A stretch of 35,000 nucleotides of DNA from an uncultured Pelagibacteraceae bacterium (GTDB lineage Bacteria > Pseudomonadota > Alphaproteobacteria > Pelagibacterales > Pelagibacteraceae). The notes beneath the pieces are model-generated. The model searched no databases. It saw only the letters and a program-made list of their open reading frames with translations, and had not been told where the DNA came from. A program made the position numbers and the translations under genes. The stretch is taken from assembly GCA_902553695.1 (NCBI GenBank), contig CACDLR010000006.1:1-35000 (forward strand), written 5' to 3'. Shown here one piece after another: positions 1 to 8,107 of this stretch (position 1 is its first letter; the number at the start of each line of letters is the position of its first letter).

Positions 1-244
1 CCTTATCAAGATTAATACCTTTTTTAATACTCTCTATATTTGCAAGTTGAATTATTGGGCCATCAGCTTGTGCTTCTGCATGTGGCATATTTAGTTCATG
101 AATATGTACTCCTCTATCTGAAAGGGCCTTACATATTTCTAAACTTATTTTTTCATCTGGGTAGCCCGCGACTGAAAAACTAATTAATGCTTTTTTATTT
201 TTTTCTTTGAGATTTTTAAAAATTTTTTTAAGTCTTTGACTCAA
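1..244 (-). CDS. trpA: Tryptophan synthase alpha chain (N-terminal part, cut by window edge)
   Basis: TrpA cleaves indole-3-glycerol phosphate to indole and glyceraldehyde 3-phosphate and passes indole to TrpB. Only the first 81 residues lie in the window. The start is read as TTG at 244-242, because AGGAG lies 6 bases upstream (minus-strand complement of 251-255) and the frame gives a normal TrpA N-terminus; it overlaps the end of trpB by 17 bases. The two catalytic acids, equivalent to Salmonella Glu49 and Asp60, are present as Glu50 (in HELNMP) and Asp61 (in QADGP). The loop between them reads PHAEAQADGP where the family normally has PFSDPLADGP, so the part of loop 2 that talks to TrpB is changed. 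It is the last visible gene of a long minus-strand operon, directly after trpB. Confidence 0.88.
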   Translation of the reverse strand, partial: MSQRLKKIFKNLKEKNKKALISFSVAGYPDEKISLEICKALSDRGVHIHELNMPHAEAQADGPIIQLANIESIKKGINLDK

Positions 245-1433
245 GTTTGTCTCCTAAAATTTTTTCTGCGGTATCAATATCTTTGTCGCCGCGACCGCAA
301 ATATTCAAAACCAAAAGTTTATCCTTGCCCATCTCTTTTGCTAGTTTTATTCCATAGGCAACAGCAAATGCTGGTTCAAATGCAATTAAAATTCCTTCAG
401 TTTTACAAACAAGCTGAAAAGCATCAAAAGCTTCATCATCTCGGACATGGGTGTAATTTACTCTTTTAATTTTTTTAAGATAGGCATGTTCTGGACCTGC
501 ACTATAAAAATTAATTCCAGATGCCAAGCTAGAAGTTGATAGAGTTGCATCACCAGTATCTGATTGTAACATCATACTTTTGAAACCTTGCATAATGCCA
601 ACTGTACCATTGGTTAGTGCTGCACTGTGTTCAGGCTCAACTCCATATAGTTTAACTTCTTTATCATCTAAAAATTCGTGCACTGCACCAATTAAGTTTG
701 ATCCACCACCGATACAAGCGGCGATGGCATCAGGGAGTCTTCCTTCTTTTTCCATAATTTGTTCTCTTATCTCTCTTCCAATCACTGATTGAGCATATTG
801 AACAATACGAGGGAAAGGATGGGGTCCTATGGCGCTCCCACAACAATAAAAAGCATCAGGGTCACTTGACCACGCTTTGAGAACCGCTGTACATGCATCT
901 TTTAAAACTCCTTTTTTGCCAGTTCCATCAAAACATTCAATTACCTTTGCTCCAAATAGTTTTGCTTTTAAAACATTTGTTGACTGTTTAATCACATCAT
1001 CGTGGCCCATGTATCCAATACAAGGTAGATTAAATTTTGCACATGCAGCAGCTGTTGCAATTAAATGAGCACCGGCTCCTGTCTCTGCATAAATTTTTTT
1101 CTTAGACATTCGCTTTGCCAATAATATCTGAAAGAGACTATTATTTAATTTATGGGCCCCAAGATGATTCAAATGATCTGATTTAAAATATATTTTAGCT
1201 CCCCCAATTTGTTTAGTTAGTTGTTCTGCAAAATAAAGGGGATTTGGACGACCAACCCACTCCTTTAAATAATATTCAAATTCATCGATAAATTTTTTAT
1301 CATTAATTGCTTGGTTAAATGCTTCTTCTAACTCAATTAAATTTGGCATTAAAATCTCAGGCGCATACCTAGAGCCAAATTCTCCATAATAACCAGCCTC
1401 ATCTGGTCCATTTTTGAGTGAATTTTTTGTCAT
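228..1433 (-). CDS. trpB: Tryptophan synthase beta chain, divergent
   Basis: TrpB is the PLP enzyme that joins indole and serine to make tryptophan. The 401-residue length is normal. The PLP lysine is seen as Lys95 in GAHKLNN, the catalytic glutamate as Glu117, the phosphate loop as GGGSN at 242-246, and the C-terminal GRGDKD motif is present. Several normally fixed positions differ: the substrate-carboxylate loop ETGAGQHG reads ETGAGAHL (117-124); the serine that meets the PLP ring nitrogen is Cys379 (NICGRGDKD instead of NLSGRGDKD); and the usual ALES reads AFEP around Glu353. It starts 2 bases after the trpF stop, with no clear Shine-Dalgarno sequence, and overlaps trpA. It is clearly of the TrpB family; whether it still makes tryptophan from indole is an open question raised by these changes. 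Confidence 0.9.
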   Translation of the reverse strand: MTKNSLKNGPDEAGYYGEFGSRYAPEILMPNLIELEEAFNQAINDKKFIDEFEYYLKEWVGRPNPLYFAEQLTKQIGGAKIYFKSDHLNHLGAHKLNNSLFQILLAKRMSKKKIYAETGAGAHLIATAAACAKFNLPCIGYMGHDDVIKQSTNVLKAKLFGAKVIECFDGTGKKGVLKDACTAVLKAWSSDPDAFYCCGSAIGPHPFPRIVQYAQSVIGREIREQIMEKEGRLPDAIAACIGGGSNLIGAVHEFLDDKEVKLYGVEPEHSAALTNGTVGIMQGFKSMMLQSDTGDATLSTSSLASGINFYSAGPEHAYLKKIKRVNYTHVRDDEAFDAFQLVCKTEGILIAFEPAFAVAYGIKLAKEMGKDKLLVLNICGRGDKDIDTAEKILGDKLESKT

Positions 1434-1435
1434 TT

Positions 1436-2059
1436 TTAAGTGTTAATATTATGTACTGTATTCAAAAACATATCAATTTTTTTTATGTCCTTATTTCCAT
1501 TTTCATCTTCTAAAGCCCCAGAAATATCGATCATATAGTCTGTATTTTTGAAATTGTGAATGTCTTCTATTTGAATATTTCCCGCAATCATTTTATTTAA
1601 TGAATGGGGTACATCTTTTAGTAGACTATGATCAAAACTTTGTGACCTGTGATACCCTTTACTATCAAATAAAATTATATCTGATACTCCAGTATATTTT
1701 TTATATTTAATCATATCTTCTCTATCTGAAACAGTAATTGCTGTGATTATTTTTATTTTATATTTTAATTTTATTTCTTTAGTTCTTTCAGGATCTACAT
1801 CATAAAGTTGATAATAATCAAAATTTAAGTCTTTAATTTTTTCTAAAATTTCATCTGTTGGTGAAACAAGAATGCTGGTAAAATTTATTTGTTTTTTGTT
1901 AACATTAATCAATTCTTTTAACTTTTGAAATTCAACAAATCTTTTACTTTTTTCATAATTAGTAATAAAACCTACAAATTTTGGTGGATAAGGGTGGTTT
2001 AAAATAAATTCTAAAGTTTTGATATCTGAGACGCCACAGATCTTCGTTCCCTTAATCAT
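1436..2059 (-). CDS. trpF: Phosphoribosylanthranilate isomerase, divergent
   Basis: TrpF isomerises phosphoribosylanthranilate to the carboxyphenylamino-deoxyribulose phosphate used by TrpC. It has 207 residues, near the usual length. The general base Cys8 (KICG), the general acid Asp132 (LFDSKG), Arg40 and the conserved Asp178 near the C-terminus are visible. Family signatures are otherwise loose: QLYD at 84-87 replaces QLHG, AGNI replaces AGGL, and DISGAL replaces DVSSGVE. The gene overlaps the pyrF stop by 8 bases and is followed 2 bases later by trpB, so the three trp genes are translated from one mRNA. No trpC, trpD or trpE lies in the window. Confidence 0.87.
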   Translation of the reverse strand: MIKGTKICGVSDIKTLEFILNHPYPPKFVGFITNYEKSKRFVEFQKLKELINVNKKQINFTSILVSPTDEILEKIKDLNFDYYQLYDVDPERTKEIKLKYKIKIITAITVSDREDMIKYKKYTGVSDIILFDSKGYHRSQSFDHSLLKDVPHSLNKMIAGNIQIEDIHNFKNTDYMIDISGALEDENGNKDIKKIDMFLNTVHNINT

Positions 2060-2729
2060 TATATAAATGATTAATCAATTTATAAATATTTTTTTTAATA
2101 TTTCCTTTTGTGATAGGTCTACCAATTACTAACCAGTTACTTCCACTTTTAAAAGCATTAATTGGTGTCATAGTTCTTTTTTGGTCATTTACTTTTTTAT
2201 TTATTCTTATACCAGGTGTTATTATTTCTTTTTTAAAAATTTTTTTTACAAATTTAACTTCTCGAGCACTACATACTAGAGCATCTAATTTTGCTTTCGT
2301 CGCTAATTTTGCTTGATGAGCAACTAATAAATTAAGTTGTTTATCATAGCCAATTTGTTTAAGAGATTTTTGACTCAAGGAAGTTAAAGTTGTTACTCCA
2401 ACAATCTTAGTTTTTCCTGATATTTTTTTTACAGCTTTCAATGCCTCTAGTCCTGAACTTATATGAATAGTTATATAATTCGCATTTAAATCTTTAACTG
2501 CTTTTACTGTTGAAACACAAGTGTTTGGAATATCATTTAATTTTAAATCCAAAAAAGTAATTTTATTTTTTAATTTTGATAAATAATTTCTACCATTCTT
2601 AGAATTTATGAATTCAAGACCAAATTTATAACCAAAAACAATCTTCGAATTTTTTGTTTTATGAATTATTTCATTTATCTTTTTGATTTTTGTTGTATCG
2701 CAAGCGACAAAAATCTTATTTTTATTCAT
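2052..2729 (-). CDS. pyrF: Orotidine 5'-phosphate decarboxylase
   Basis: PyrF carries out the last step of UMP synthesis, the decarboxylation of orotidine monophosphate in the cytosol. The protein has 225 residues, typical of the short bacterial form. The catalytic charged network is seen in FLDLKLNDIPNT (the D-x-K-x-x-D motif), and the phosphate-binding loops appear as TPGIR and, near the end, VIGRPIT. The start ATG overlaps the ihfB stop by 8 bases, and trpF overlaps its end in the same way, so translation is probably coupled. The link between pyrF and trpF is common in Alphaproteobacteria. Confidence 0.93.
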   Translation of the reverse strand: MNKNKIFVACDTTKIKKINEIIHKTKNSKIVFGYKFGLEFINSKNGRNYLSKLKNKITFLDLKLNDIPNTCVSTVKAVKDLNANYITIHISSGLEALKAVKKISGKTKIVGVTTLTSLSQKSLKQIGYDKQLNLLVAHQAKLATKAKLDALVCSAREVKFVKKIFKKEIITPGIRINKKVNDQKRTMTPINAFKSGSNWLVIGRPITKGNIKKNIYKLINHLYND

Positions 2730-3009
2730 TTATCTTTTTTTTCCATTCTTTGGAACATTTAAACATAATGCTTTTTTTTTCAGGAACTTCAACTTTTTCA
2801 AGAGTTTTTGGATTTAAAGATACTCTCTTTTTTTGAACTTTGGTTTCAAATGTTCCCAAACTATCTCTTAACTCAATTCTTTCTTCATTACACAATGCTT
2901 TTGTTATTTCAGATAAAACAATATCTAACAATTTATTAATATCTTTTTGGTATATATTTGGGAAGTTTTTTGAGACTATTCTAAGTATTTCTGATTTAGA
3001 TACTGACAA
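2722..3009 (-). CDS. ihfB: Integration host factor beta subunit
   Basis: This is a small DNA-bending protein of the HU/IHF family that folds the nucleoid as a dimer with IhfA. It has 95 residues, the normal size. The N-terminal SKSEI helix start, the GTFE core motif and the DNA-intercalating arm NPKTLEKV-VPEKK with its key proline are visible. The usual arginine before NPK is leucine, and the usual PGKEL near the end is CSKEW, so the arm contacts are somewhat changed. The start is TTG at 3009-3007; an ATG giving this N-terminus is not available. It follows rpsA after 7 bases, as in most Proteobacteria, which supports IhfB over HU. Confidence 0.88.
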   Translation of the reverse strand: MSVSKSEILRIVSKNFPNIYQKDINKLLDIVLSEITKALCNEERIELRDSLGTFETKVQKKRVSLNPKTLEKVEVPEKKSIMFKCSKEWKKKINE

Positions 3010-3016
3010 TTTATAT

Positions 3017-4753
3017 TTATTTTTCTTCTTTCTTTTTATTATCTAGTTTTTCAGACAGTGATGAAAAAGGTAGATTTTTTCCGGAAGCATCAGAACCAAA
3101 TTTTGATACCGCTTCAGCATTCAAATTTTTCTCTAAAAGTTTGACGGAAAGTTGTATTTTCCTCGTTTCCATTGATAATGAAGCAATGGCAACATCTATA
3201 CGATCACCCGCTTGAAATCTATTATAGTTTCTAGACTCTTCCACATTTATCGCTAATTCATTTTTTTTGATTAAAAATTCTAAATCATTTCCTTCAACTG
3301 AAACCATTATACCTTTGGAGTTTGTTGAATTTACTTTAACAGTTAATATATCGTTAACTTTCTTACCTTTAAATGTTTCTACGAACGGATCATTTTTTAA
3401 ATCTCTAATTGATACCTGAATTTTTTGATCATCTGGCATAATTTCCATTACTTTAGTTTCAACTTCATCACCTATATTTAATTTTTTTACATCTTCCTCT
3501 GGTTTTCCATTCCATGAAATATTTGATGCATGAAGATAAATCTCAATATCGAATTCTTTTATGTGTATAAATATACTTAAATCTTTAATTTTTGAAATTG
3601 TACCTTTAACTGTAGAAAATTTTGGATATTTGTTTGCAAAACTTTTAAAAGGATTTTCTTTTGTTAATTTATGTGAACAAAATACTTTAGAATTTGGAAT
3701 ATCAATCTCTTGAATCATCACATCAATAGTTTGTCCAACTTTAAATAATTTGTTTGGAGATACATTTTTTTTATATGAAAGCTGTGATGCGTGACACAAA
3801 GAAGTTAATCCACTTTCTAGCTCAATAAACAATCCATAAGTTGCTATTGAAATAACTTTACCAGGATAAATTTTTCCAATTTGATATTTTTCACCTATGT
3901 TATCATATGGTGATGGAGTTAAAGCTTTAATGCTGCAACTCATCTGCATTTTAGATGTATCTATATCAATCACTTTAACATTTACTTTTTGTCCAATAGT
4001 AAATAATTCTTCCAAGTTATTTATTCTTGAATGGCTCACTTGGCTTTGATGAATAAGGCAATCTATCTCAGAATTTACCTCTATAAAAACCCCAAAACTG
4101 CTGAAGCCTTTTATTACACAATCCTCAATAATTTGACCAACTTTATACTTTGCAATAATATCTTCTTTTTTTTCTTTGACTTGAGAGTTTAAAACTTCTC
4201 TTCTTGAACAAAGTACATTTCCTCTAGTCTTATCTACCCGAACCACTTTAAATTCTAATTCTTTATCAAATAAATGATCAAAAGATTTTACAATTTTAGT
4301 GTCAACCTGTGACCCCGGTACGAAAAAAAGCGCACCAGTTTCAGAGTGAGAACCTATGAGTCCACCTTTTATCTTGCTAACAAATTTACCTTTAATCACT
4401 TCATTTGATTCGAACGCTTTTTCTAATGCCCAAAAACCTTTAATCTTCGCAGCTTTACTACTTGAAACTATACATTCACCTGTTCTTGCATCTTCAATTT
4501 TTTCTAAATAAACTTCTATCATTTCGTTTTCTTTAATATCTTTATTTGGATATGTTGTTTTTATTTCTTGTAAATCTAACATTGCTTCACATTTTAATCC
4601 TGGGATTAATATGAAAGCTTGCTTTGCAGTTACTTTAGTTATTTTGCCTTGAAGAATTTTACCTTCTTCAATTTTAGTTTTTGAAAATGTGTCTAATAAA
4701 AGTTTTTTGAATTTTTGATTTTGAGTATTCGAAATGTCCTTATAAACTTCCAT
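3017..4753 (-). CDS. rpsA: 30S ribosomal protein S1
   Basis: S1 binds mRNA on the 30S subunit and helps to load messages with weak or missing Shine-Dalgarno sequences. The 578-residue protein shows six S1 RNA-binding repeats, approximately at residues 35-105, 120-185, 205-275, 290-360, 378-448 and 465-535. The middle repeats carry the clear pattern of an F-G-V/L-F-I-E core followed by H-x-S-Q/N. The tail is short and rich in lysine and glutamate. Its start codon shares one base with the cmk stop (TAATG), so cmk and rpsA are translated together. The cmk-rpsA-ihfB order is widely conserved. Confidence 0.95.
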   Translation of the reverse strand: MEVYKDISNTQNQKFKKLLLDTFSKTKIEEGKILQGKITKVTAKQAFILIPGLKCEAMLDLQEIKTTYPNKDIKENEMIEVYLEKIEDARTGECIVSSSKAAKIKGFWALEKAFESNEVIKGKFVSKIKGGLIGSHSETGALFFVPGSQVDTKIVKSFDHLFDKELEFKVVRVDKTRGNVLCSRREVLNSQVKEKKEDIIAKYKVGQIIEDCVIKGFSSFGVFIEVNSEIDCLIHQSQVSHSRINNLEELFTIGQKVNVKVIDIDTSKMQMSCSIKALTPSPYDNIGEKYQIGKIYPGKVISIATYGLFIELESGLTSLCHASQLSYKKNVSPNKLFKVGQTIDVMIQEIDIPNSKVFCSHKLTKENPFKSFANKYPKFSTVKGTISKIKDLSIFIHIKEFDIEIYLHASNISWNGKPEEDVKKLNIGDEVETKVMEIMPDDQKIQVSIRDLKNDPFVETFKGKKVNDILTVKVNSTNSKGIMVSVEGNDLEFLIKKNELAINVEESRNYNRFQAGDRIDVAIASLSMETRKIQLSVKLLEKNLNAEAVSKFGSDASGKNLPFSSLSEKLDNKKKEEK

Positions 4754-5406
4754 TATCTATTTAGTTTCCTATCCATAATCGCTTTAATTTTTTTAAAGCA
4801 GGCTTTCTTACTTAATTTAGTTGTATTAATCAAGATCGAATCTTTTGTTTTTTTCAAAGGTCCGTATTTTCTTGTACGATCTAATTTGTCACGTTTTTTA
4901 ATGGTTTTTAAAACATCTTTGTATGAAATATGTCTTTTTAATCTTTTATATTCTAAATATCTTCTCTTAGCTCTAATTTTAACATTTGCAGTGATGAAAA
5001 ATTTAAACATTGCATTTTTTAACTGCACTGAAGTTATATCTCTACCATCAAGTATTGAGCCAGAATATTTTTTTGGTGGCTTGTAAGCACATATTTGCTG
5101 AAAATTGTGCACAATATCTCTAATTTTTTTATCCTTTGCAATTATTGCTGCAGACATTGCAACACTGTCATTCAAAAGAGTTTTGCTGGTTAAAGATTTG
5201 ACGTTTAATTTATTAATTTTTTTTTTTATTAAACTATAAGAAAATTTTTTTAAAAACTTGAGTCTTAGATAGCCTATGTACCTATAGATTTTGCCTGTAT
5301 CCAGGTAGTAAAGATTATAATGTTTCGCTATTAACTTTGATTGAGTTCCTGCTCCTGATGCCGCAGGGGAATCTATAGCGACAGTAATAAATTGTTTTTT
5401 ATTCAA
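4753..5406 (-). CDS. cmk: Cytidylate kinase with altered P-loop
   Basis: Cmk phosphorylates CMP and dCMP to the diphosphates using ATP. The 217-residue protein shows the CMP-binding YLDTGKIYR, DGRDI at 120-124, and the lid motif RDKLDRTR at 172-179 followed by PL. The P-loop, normally GPAASGKGT in this family, reads SPAASGAGT (residues 13-21): the Walker A lysine is alanine (Ala19, codon GCA at 5352-5350). Everything else argues for an intact gene. The start is TTG at 5406-5404 and overlaps the aroA stop by 4 bases (TTGA). Downstream, rpsA shares the stop codon's last base. Assignment to Cmk is firm from motifs and context; activity by the normal mechanism is uncertain. Confidence 0.88.
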   Translation of the reverse strand: MNKKQFITVAIDSPAASGAGTQSKLIAKHYNLYYLDTGKIYRYIGYLRLKFLKKFSYSLIKKKINKLNVKSLTSKTLLNDSVAMSAAIIAKDKKIRDIVHNFQQICAYKPPKKYSGSILDGRDITSVQLKNAMFKFFITANVKIRAKRRYLEYKRLKRHISYKDVLKTIKKRDKLDRTRKYGPLKKTKDSILINTTKLSKKACFKKIKAIMDRKLNR

Positions 5407-6731
5407 TTAATTTTAGCTCCTAATTTTTTAACAATCTCTAAAAAATTTGGAAAGGATGTTTTGATAGAGTCTTTGTCATTTATTTTCCATTTACCACCTA
5501 GAGTTAGCGCAGCGATTACAGACATCATAAAAATACGGTGATCTTTAAGAAATTTTTGAATATGATAACTTTTATTTAATTTTAATTCAGAATTTCCATA
5601 TATTTTGATAATATCTTTTTTTTTAATAACTTTTATACCAATCATTTTTAAAAAACTAATTGCTAAGTTTAATCTTGGACTTTCTTTTTTATTAAGTTCG
5701 TCTAATTTTCTAAAAGTAGATACTCCTTTTGATTTAGCAGCAACTAGAAATATTAATAAAAATTCATCTATTGCAGAACTGTTTAAACTCTCTGGACAGT
5801 TAATAGGTGTTAGTTTTATAGAACTTTTAATCTTTATATCCCCGATTAATTCGCCTCTATATTTTTTTCTATTAACAATATTGATTTTTGCATTCATTTT
5901 ATTAAGTATTTTTAGAATTCCTATTCTTGATGGATTTAAATTAATATTTTTTATAATCAAACTCGAGTTTTTTGAAAGCAAAGTAAGTACAATAAAAAAA
6001 GAAGCTGAGCTTACATCTCCTGGTAATTTATAATCAAATGATTTAATTTGATTTAAGCCTTTGACATGAATTTCATCAAATGATTTTAATTTTTTTATTC
6101 TAATTGGATAGTTTAAGTATTTTAATAATAGCTCGGTATGATTTCTTGATTTTTTTGCCTTAATTTTGGTTATACCAGGAGTATTCATTGCACTAAAAAT
6201 AACACAAGTTTTTACCTGAGCGCTTGCTTTGTTTTCGTAAAAGTTAATTGGTCTCAATAATTTTGTGCCTTTTATTTCAAGTGGTAACTTCCCATTTAGT
6301 GACTTAGTTTTAACTCCGAATAAATTCAAAGGTCTAATTACTCTTATAAAATCTCGTCTACTTAAACTCCTGTCACCAATTAATTTTATATTCTTATCTA
6401 AGCTTGAAAGTAAACCTAATATACATCTTGCAAGTGTCCCCGAATTACCTGCATCTAATATTGTATTATTTTTAACATCATAACCACCAATACCAACTCC
6501 ATATATCTCAAAATAATCTTTATTTTTTTTATAGTTAACTCCAAGTTTTTTTATTATTTTAAGAGAATTAATTACGTCTTCTGATTCTAACAAATTAAAA
6601 ATTTTTGAGCGGCCAACCGCAATTGAAGATAAAAGTACACATCTAATACTTAAACTTTTATCGCTTGAAACAAATATTTTTTTTCGTTTAAATGGTTTAA
6701 TGACATTTGCTATTTTTACCTGATTTTTCAC
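5403..6731 (-). CDS. aroA: 3-phosphoshikimate 1-carboxyvinyltransferase (EPSP synthase)
   Basis: AroA joins shikimate 3-phosphate and phosphoenolpyruvate to make EPSP, the precursor of chorismate and so of the aromatic amino acids. The 442-residue protein shows the N-terminal SDKSLSIR, the class II-like GNSGTLAR motif near residue 95, the GDRSLSRRDFIRV loop, and a C-terminal DHRIFMM. The start is GTG at 6731-6729, 6 bases after the lptB stop. The gene overlaps cmk by 4 bases. Within this window it supplies the same pathway as pheA and the trp genes. Confidence 0.93.
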   Translation of the reverse strand: MKNQVKIANVIKPFKRKKIFVSSDKSLSIRCVLLSSIAVGRSKIFNLLESEDVINSLKIIKKLGVNYKKNKDYFEIYGVGIGGYDVKNNTILDAGNSGTLARCILGLLSSLDKNIKLIGDRSLSRRDFIRVIRPLNLFGVKTKSLNGKLPLEIKGTKLLRPINFYENKASAQVKTCVIFSAMNTPGITKIKAKKSRNHTELLLKYLNYPIRIKKLKSFDEIHVKGLNQIKSFDYKLPGDVSSASFFIVLTLLSKNSSLIIKNINLNPSRIGILKILNKMNAKINIVNRKKYRGELIGDIKIKSSIKLTPINCPESLNSSAIDEFLLIFLVAAKSKGVSTFRKLDELNKKESPRLNLAISFLKMIGIKVIKKKDIIKIYGNSELKLNKSYHIQKFLKDHRIFMMSVIAALTLGGKWKINDKDSIKTSFPNFLEIVKKLGAKIN

Positions 6732-6737
6732 AGTAGA

Positions 6738-7511
6738 TTAAAATTTAAATCCTTCGCCAAAATATTCTTCAATTGCTCTCGTATTTTTAACCAGTTCTTG
6801 AGGTGTACCTTTTGCAACAATTTTTCCCTCAGATAGTATCATTGCTTTATCAACGCAACTAAGCAAATCTCTAGAAGAATGGTCAGATATAGAAACTGAT
6901 ATTTTTTCGAACATTTGTAAGCTAACTATTATTTGTTGTATCATTCGAACACTTTGAGGATCAAGAGCTGCAAAAGGTTCATCTAAGATTAAGATTTTTG
7001 TATTTTTAACCATTGCCATTGCCAATGTAAGTTTCCTGGCTTGTCCACCAGATAGAAACTTTGATTTTAACTTTTCAACATTTTGTAACTCAAATTTTCT
7101 CATTAAATTATTTATCTTTGTTAGTCTCTCATCTTTATTATCTATGTGTAATTCAGCAATAGCCATAAGGTTTTCATATGTGGTAAGATCTGACCAAGAT
7201 CCACCATATTGTGGAACCCAAGAGATACCAAATCTAGTACATCTTAGGTGAGTTGGAATATTTGTAACATCAATTCCATTTATCAATATTTTTCCAAAAG
7301 TAGGCTTAACTAAACCAATAATACAGTGATAAATACTACTTTTTCCTGCACCATTTGGACCAAGCAGTCCACAAATTTCAGAACTTTGAATACTTAAATT
7401 AAGTTGCTCAACTATTTGTCTGTTTCCATAAGATATTGTGAGATTTTTAATCTCAATAATTGGCTTTTCCTCTTTAAACGATTTAATTCTAAATTTTTTA
7501 ATTAAACTCAT
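6738..7511 (-). CDS. lptB: LPS export ABC transporter ATP-binding protein, divergent LptB
   Basis: LptB is the cytoplasmic ATPase that drives LPS extraction from the inner membrane with LptF and LptG. The 257-residue protein has Walker A GPNGAGKS (51-58), Q-loop Gln101, signature LSGGQ (153-157), Walker B ILILDEP (173-179) and switch His211. The C-terminus EEYFGEGFKF matches the LptB ending (VYLGEDF). It differs from usual LptB around the Q-loop, where VPQYGGSW stands for LPQEASIF, and after the signature, where GGQARKLTLAMAM stands for GGERRRxEIARAL. It overlaps the end of the lptC gene by 14 bases and follows kdsD-lptC, which supports the LptB call. No lptA gene lies between lptC and lptB. 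Confidence 0.8.
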   Translation of the reverse strand: MSLIKKFRIKSFKEEKPIIEIKNLTISYGNRQIVEQLNLSIQSSEICGLLGPNGAGKSSIYHCIIGLVKPTFGKILINGIDVTNIPTHLRCTRFGISWVPQYGGSWSDLTTYENLMAIAELHIDNKDERLTKINNLMRKFELQNVEKLKSKFLSGGQARKLTLAMAMVKNTKILILDEPFAALDPQSVRMIQQIIVSLQMFEKISVSISDHSSRDLLSCVDKAMILSEGKIVAKGTPQELVKNTRAIEEYFGEGFKF

Positions 7512-8106
7512 GATTTGTTTTGAATCTCACTTTTTCGGAATTATTTAACATTTCTAAATTAACGTCACCAGTTATCATGTCAATTAGAACTATATCAGTA
7601 TTTAAACTTGTATTATAGCTATTATAAACAACATTATTATAAATTTTAGATATATCTTTAGTAAATAATACATCTAAATTTTCAGAATTTATGACATTAT
7701 CTAAATATTCTATTTTTACATCACCGTAGAATAAAGTATCATGGTTTATTTTTTCATAGATTGCATAGTTTGAATATACGTTAATAATTCCTTTATTTTT
7801 AAGATTAATAACAGAAGTCACCTTTTCTAGCTTAATTTTATTTTGTTTTTGGTATTCTAGGTCAACTGTAGCTTTTTCAGCATTTATATAAAAAGAATTT
7901 CCACGATTATCAAAAGAATTATATTCAATGTTTAACAATTCGTTAGTAATTTCATCTTCAATAATTTTTTCGATTTCTTTGTCTTTTTTTTCTACAGGAT
8001 TTATAGTTTTTGTTTTTTTATCAGAAATAAATGAATAATAAAAAATTATTATAATCGCTATTATTATGGAGGTTAATACTACTTGAAAAATTAGACTTAA
8101 CCTCAT
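7498..8106 (-). CDS. lptC: LptC-like LPS export protein
   Basis: LptC is a bitopic inner-membrane protein that receives LPS from LptBFG and hands it to periplasmic LptA. The 202-residue protein has one N-terminal membrane segment (about residues 9-29, rich in Ile and Val) and then a periplasmic region rich in beta-strand patterns, typical of the OstA/LptC fold. The charged stretch at about 32-55 looks like a linker. Sequence conservation in this family is low, so the call rests on topology plus the position between kdsD and lptB. It starts 1 base after the kdsD stop. It could also serve part of the LptA role, since no separate lptA is adjacent; that is speculation. Confidence 0.7.
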   Translation of the reverse strand: MRLSLIFQVVLTSIIIAIIIIFYYSFISDKKTKTINPVEKKDKEIEKIIEDEITNELLNIEYNSFDNRGNSFYINAEKATVDLEYQKQNKIKLEKVTSVINLKNKGIINVYSNYAIYEKINHDTLFYGDVKIEYLDNVINSENLDVLFTKDISKIYNNVVYNSYNTSLNTDIVLIDMITGDVNLEMLNNSEKVRFKTNHEFN

Positions 8107-8107
8107 T

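Noticed and set aside
1..244. Loss of the catalytic Asp60 in TrpA
   Set aside because: On first reading the D-to-E change in PHAEAQADGP looked like the catalytic residue. Counting from Glu49 shows that Asp60 is the D of ADGP, which is kept. Only the loop before it is changed.
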